From Treponema sp. (GTDB lineage: Bacteria > Spirochaetota > Spirochaetia > Treponematales > Breznakiellaceae), in contig JAISSH010000061.1 of NCBI GenBank assembly GCA_031273265.1, positions 1-33,285 on the forward strand: 33,285 nt of DNA, read 5' to 3'. The position numbers and the translations under genes are program-made. The notes beneath the pieces are model-generated. The model was not told the DNA's origin, made no database searches, and saw nothing but the letters and a program-made list of their open reading frames with translations. Numbering within the stretch: position 1 is the first letter of the stretch; each line of letters begins with the position of its first letter. Shown in pieces: positions 31,594 to 33,285 of this stretch.

Positions 31594-31690
31594 TACTAGG
31601 TGTGAACTCACACCTAGTATTAGTGTGGGTCCTCACTCAGGTTAGGTGTGAACCTTCACCCGGCATTAGTGTGATCCCTCACCTGGCTTA
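31594..31690. repeat. Tandem array of four dyad-symmetric ~23-bp repeats
   Basis: Units start at 31598, 31622, 31644 and 31668 (24, 22, 24 and 23 bp). Each has AG(G)TGTG, a short centre and (C)TCAC with a CC/GG-rich end. The first is a near-perfect palindrome: arms TACTAGGTGTGA (31594-31605) and TCACACCTAGTA (31608-31619) around AC. Units 1 and 3 share AGGTGTGAAC, and units 2 and 4 share AGTGTGxxxCCTCAC, so a 46-47 bp higher-order period is visible. It sits between the convergent HAD and DUF4469 genes. Confidence 0.8.
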
Positions 31691-31704
31691 AGTGCGCGGG
31701 CAGG

Positions 31705-31731
31705 GAAAAAAGCCGCCCTTGCGGGCGGCTT
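31705..31731 (-). terminator. Strong rho-independent terminator of the DUF4469 gene
   Basis: AAGCCGCCC and GGGCGGCTT enclose TTGC (31710-31731): nine base pairs, G-C rich, followed on the - strand by a six-T run (31711-31706). It lies about 50 bp past the stop of the DUF4469 gene. In the other direction only a TT follows, so it is mainly for - strand transcripts. Confidence 0.9.
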
Positions 31732-31782
31732 CTGCAGGTTAGTATTTTGGATTAGTCCGGGTTATGCCAAGAACTGTCAAGT

Positions 31783-32535
31783 TCAGGCTTCTTCAAGTAT
31801 AAATGTACTGGTTATAATCCGGGGCTCCTTTAAAAGAGCGCTGCCCGGAGAATACTGTGTACGGATTTCAACCCGGTTTTGAGAGTATCCGGTCTGCGGA
31901 GCGATACCGATTATCTTTGAAGAGGTGTTTTCGGCTATGCGCGTTGCTTTGACAGCCGCGGCGGGATTGTCTACCGGTACAAAGTAAAGCCCTACATCCG
32001 GATCGTCTCCCTTTATCTTTATTCTGCTGCCATGTATTACAAACAATTCACCCGGAACAAATATAGAGTTTGACTCATCAGACTCGGCGTTGATAAACAC
32101 GTCAATCCAGCCGTTGTTATCGGCAAGCCCTTCAACCAAGACTTCGATGTCCTCAATTAAGCGTTTCAGTTTGGAGCGGGCGCGAAACCTGAAGGTAATT
32201 GGCTGCTTTTTATGATTGTGCGTTTCCTTTACACTGTCAAAAGTTCCGCCAATATTCGGGTGGATCGAGAAATACCCCGTATTTACCGCGAAGCCGTCGC
32301 AGAGCTGGTACGCCATTTCGTCAAAGAACTGCCTTACGTTCTCTGTCAAAACCTCGTAGTTGCCTGTAAAGCCCCCCCGGTGTTTAAGCGCGGCGCATAC
32401 GTCGTTAATTGACAAAACCGCCTCGTTGATCGTACGCGCAAGGTAGGTTCCCAGGGCTTTTGGAAGATAACTCGGGAATAATTTAACCCGGATCCGGTGA
32501 AGCACTTCTAGTACTTCCTTGATTTTAGTAACCAT
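31783..32535 (-). CDS. HU-like DNA-binding protein with DUF4469 Ig-like C-terminal domain
   Basis: A 250-residue protein from ATG 32535. The first 125 residues contain an HU/IHF-like fold, recognised by LSINDVCAALKHRGGFTGNY and GFAVNTGYFSIHPNIGGTF. The last 100 residues form the DUF4469 domain, which has an immunoglobulin-like fold (ESNSIFVPGELFVIHGSRIK, TSTFILEE at the end). Such proteins are found in several gut bacteria and treponemes, often in many copies, with no settled role. ATG 32535 has AGGAG seven bases upstream. The same frame stays open to a CTG at 32784 that has a perfect ribosome site, so a longer form may exist. A consensus promoter and a strong terminator bracket it. Confidence 0.85.
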   Translation of the reverse strand: MVTKIKEVLEVLHRIRVKLFPSYLPKALGTYLARTINEAVLSINDVCAALKHRGGFTGNYEVLTENVRQFFDEMAYQLCDGFAVNTGYFSIHPNIGGTFDSVKETHNHKKQPITFRFRARSKLKRLIEDIEVLVEGLADNNGWIDVFINAESDESNSIFVPGELFVIHGSRIKIKGDDPDVGLYFVPVDNPAAAVKATRIAENTSSKIIGIAPQTGYSQNRVEIRTQYSPGSALLKEPRIITSTFILEEA

Positions 32536-32801
32536 TGTATTCTCCTGAATACAGCAGGGAGTGTCACTGCCCATGATGGCGGCCATCTTACCATTGGCAA
32601 GACCCCTTATAGGGAAAACTTCCTTATAAGGCAGGCCGCCTGAGGCGAATACGGGGTTGAATGTTTTTAAAGGATTCCGGCTTATTGATACTACTATTAG
32701 CCTATTGCTATCTACTAACCTACCGCAATTTACTATCAGCCTGATACTATTTTTTGCCTTATCCTTATAAACACTATTTCCCAGCTTTCACCTCCTCTTA
32801 T
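32536..32801 (-). other. 5' leader of the DUF4469 gene; open in frame, repeat-bearing
   Basis: About 260 bases of - strand leader. AGGAGG (32796-32791) is followed six bases later by CTG 32784, from which the frame runs without a stop for 83 codons into ATG 32535. An in-frame TGA at 32790-32788 closes it upstream. The first part holds degenerate repeats (ACTATTAGCCT at 32693-32703, ACTATCAGCCT at 32732-32742 and a weaker copy near 32712). The second part has short inverted repeats (CCTTATAAGG, CAGGCCGCCTG, TCTTACCATTGGCAAGA on the + strand), which may fold. It is either a coding extension or a structured untranslated leader. Confidence 0.5.
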
Positions 32802-32830
32802 ATTATATCAAAGCAAGAAGAAAATGTCAA
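32802..32830 (-). promoter_or_regulatory. Consensus promoter of the DUF4469 gene
   Basis: On the - strand TTGACA (32830-32825) and TATAAT (32807-32802) match the consensus perfectly and are 17 bp apart. The start of transcription is expected near 32795, inside or beside AGGAGG. Confidence 0.88.
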
Positions 32831-32849
32831 TATATTGCAATATATGACA
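32825..32849. repeat. Palindrome overlapping the -35 box (possible operator)
   Basis: A 16-bp perfect palindrome ATATATTGCAATATAT (32830-32845) is flanked by TGTCA on each side (32825-32829 and, inverted, 32845-32849), with a single extra A in one arm. It covers the -35 box of the DUF4469 promoter, the usual place for a repressor. Confidence 0.6.
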
Positions 32850-32905
32850 GCCTACTCGGGGCGTATTGCCGGAAAAGCATACGCACATAGAGTTACCCCG
32901 CCTGT

Positions 32906-33285
32906 TTAATCCATTGGCTTCTTAAAAAACCTGCCGTTTATATGCTCAGTCTTTAAGACATTGATAAAAGCGTCGCTGTCAATGGCATGAATCTCCTTAA
33001 TCAGCGGGGTTACTTCATCGGAATAGACCACCGAATACAGGATGATTCTGTCCTGCGAGTTGAACAGTCCTTTCCCTGTAATGGCGGTTACCGCGTGATG
33101 TGTCCGCTCGCGGATAAGGTGATAGACCTCGTCAGGCAGGCTGGTGATGATGAGAAGGGTTTTCTGATGGTATGCGCGGTACAATGAGTTGAGAACCATC
33201 GTCGACGTAAACTGAAAAATAATCGAATACAGAGCTTTGTCCAGATCAAAAAGACACGCCGTAATTGCAAGGATTACGCAGTTCC
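32906..33285 (-). CDS. YitT/DUF2179 membrane protein, C-terminal part (partial)
   Basis: The gene begins beyond the window. The frame is open from its edge (first full codon 33283) and reads NCVILAITACLFDLDKALYS, the end of a YitT (DUF161) membrane region. The cytoplasmic DUF2179 domain follows: TLLIITSLPDEVYHLIRERT, HAVTAITGKGLFNSQDRIIL and VLKTEHINGRFFKKPMD at the end. GKGxF...DRxILYSVV is the core of DUF2179, a small ferredoxin-like domain that may bind a ligand. An ATG at 33199 is not a believable start because the frame upstream has the right family sequence. Function of the family is unknown. Confidence 0.85.
   Translation of the reverse strand, partial: NCVILAITACLFDLDKALYSIIFQFTSTMVLNSLYRAYHQKTLLIITSLPDEVYHLIRERTHHAVTAITGKGLFNSQDRIILYSVVYSDEVTPLIKEIHAIDSDAFINVLKTEHINGRFFKKPMD

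Noticed and set aside
31594-31690. CRISPR array
   Set aside because: Repeats are contiguous and degenerate, without unique spacers, and no cas gene is near.

Overview
The window looks like spirochaete chromosome, most likely a gut-type Treponema. Three things point there. It has flaA, the periplasmic flagellar sheath gene. It has a radical-SAM/SPASM protein of the spirochaete-specific 'spiro-SPASM' layout. It has an MCE/Mla lipid-transport operon next to secreted xylanases, as in fibre-degrading treponemes of termite or mammalian guts. Genus is inferred from protein resemblance only; no rRNA or other strong phylogenetic marker is present. Coding density is high, genes often overlap by 1-4 bp, and several genes probably start with TTG or GTG.

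Layout, part 1 (1-7030, + strand). The end of an ABC-transporter ATPase and two permeases (BmpA/PnrA/Rfu-like nucleoside or riboflavin importer) is followed, from a good promoter at 2119-2147, by a coupled run: GHMP sugar kinase, SurE nucleotidase, a TPR protein, and a secreted TPR/NHL-propeller/VWA-like protein.

Part 2 (7096-19542, - strand). This holds tRNA-Arg(TCT), a ppGpp synthetase-TPR fusion, flaA with its own promoter and terminator, and then a seven-gene translationally coupled operon. In transcription order the operon is spiro-SPASM, GT-A-like glycosyltransferase, SpsF-like nucleotidyltransferase, PseG-like/methyltransferase fusion, ATP-grasp ligase, N-acetylmuramoyl-L-alanine amidase and GerMN-domain protein. 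It looks like a pathway for an unusual sugar or glycan beside flaA. Upstream are a calcineurin-like phosphoesterase whose ATG directly abuts a tRNA with anticodon CAT (probably tRNA-Ile2), and a receiver domain without a convincing start codon.

Part 3 (19694-24335, + strand). mlaE, mlaF and mlaD homologues, a TPR lipoprotein and argD. Part 4 (24342-30253) is a divergent glucuronoxylan cluster: a GH11 and a GH30 lipoprotein on the - strand from a near-consensus promoter, and a GH2 glycosidase plus mannonate dehydratase (uxuA) on the + strand. Together they can attack the glucuronoxylan chain outside the cell and feed glucuronate-derived mannonate into central metabolism.

Part 5 (30254-33285) is an AT-richer accessory stretch. 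It has a Phd/YefM antitoxin with a truncated RelE/ParE toxin, a KdsC/NeuA-type HAD phosphatase, a tandem array of dyad-symmetric repeats, a strong terminator, an HU-like/DUF4469 DNA-binding protein with a consensus promoter and an apparent in-frame CTG-initiated extension, and the C-terminal part of a YitT/DUF2179 membrane protein. The points most worth a second look are the spiro-SPASM operon, the tRNA/ATG junction, the CTG-start extension, the dyad repeat array and a G9 tract inside the GH11 xylanase.
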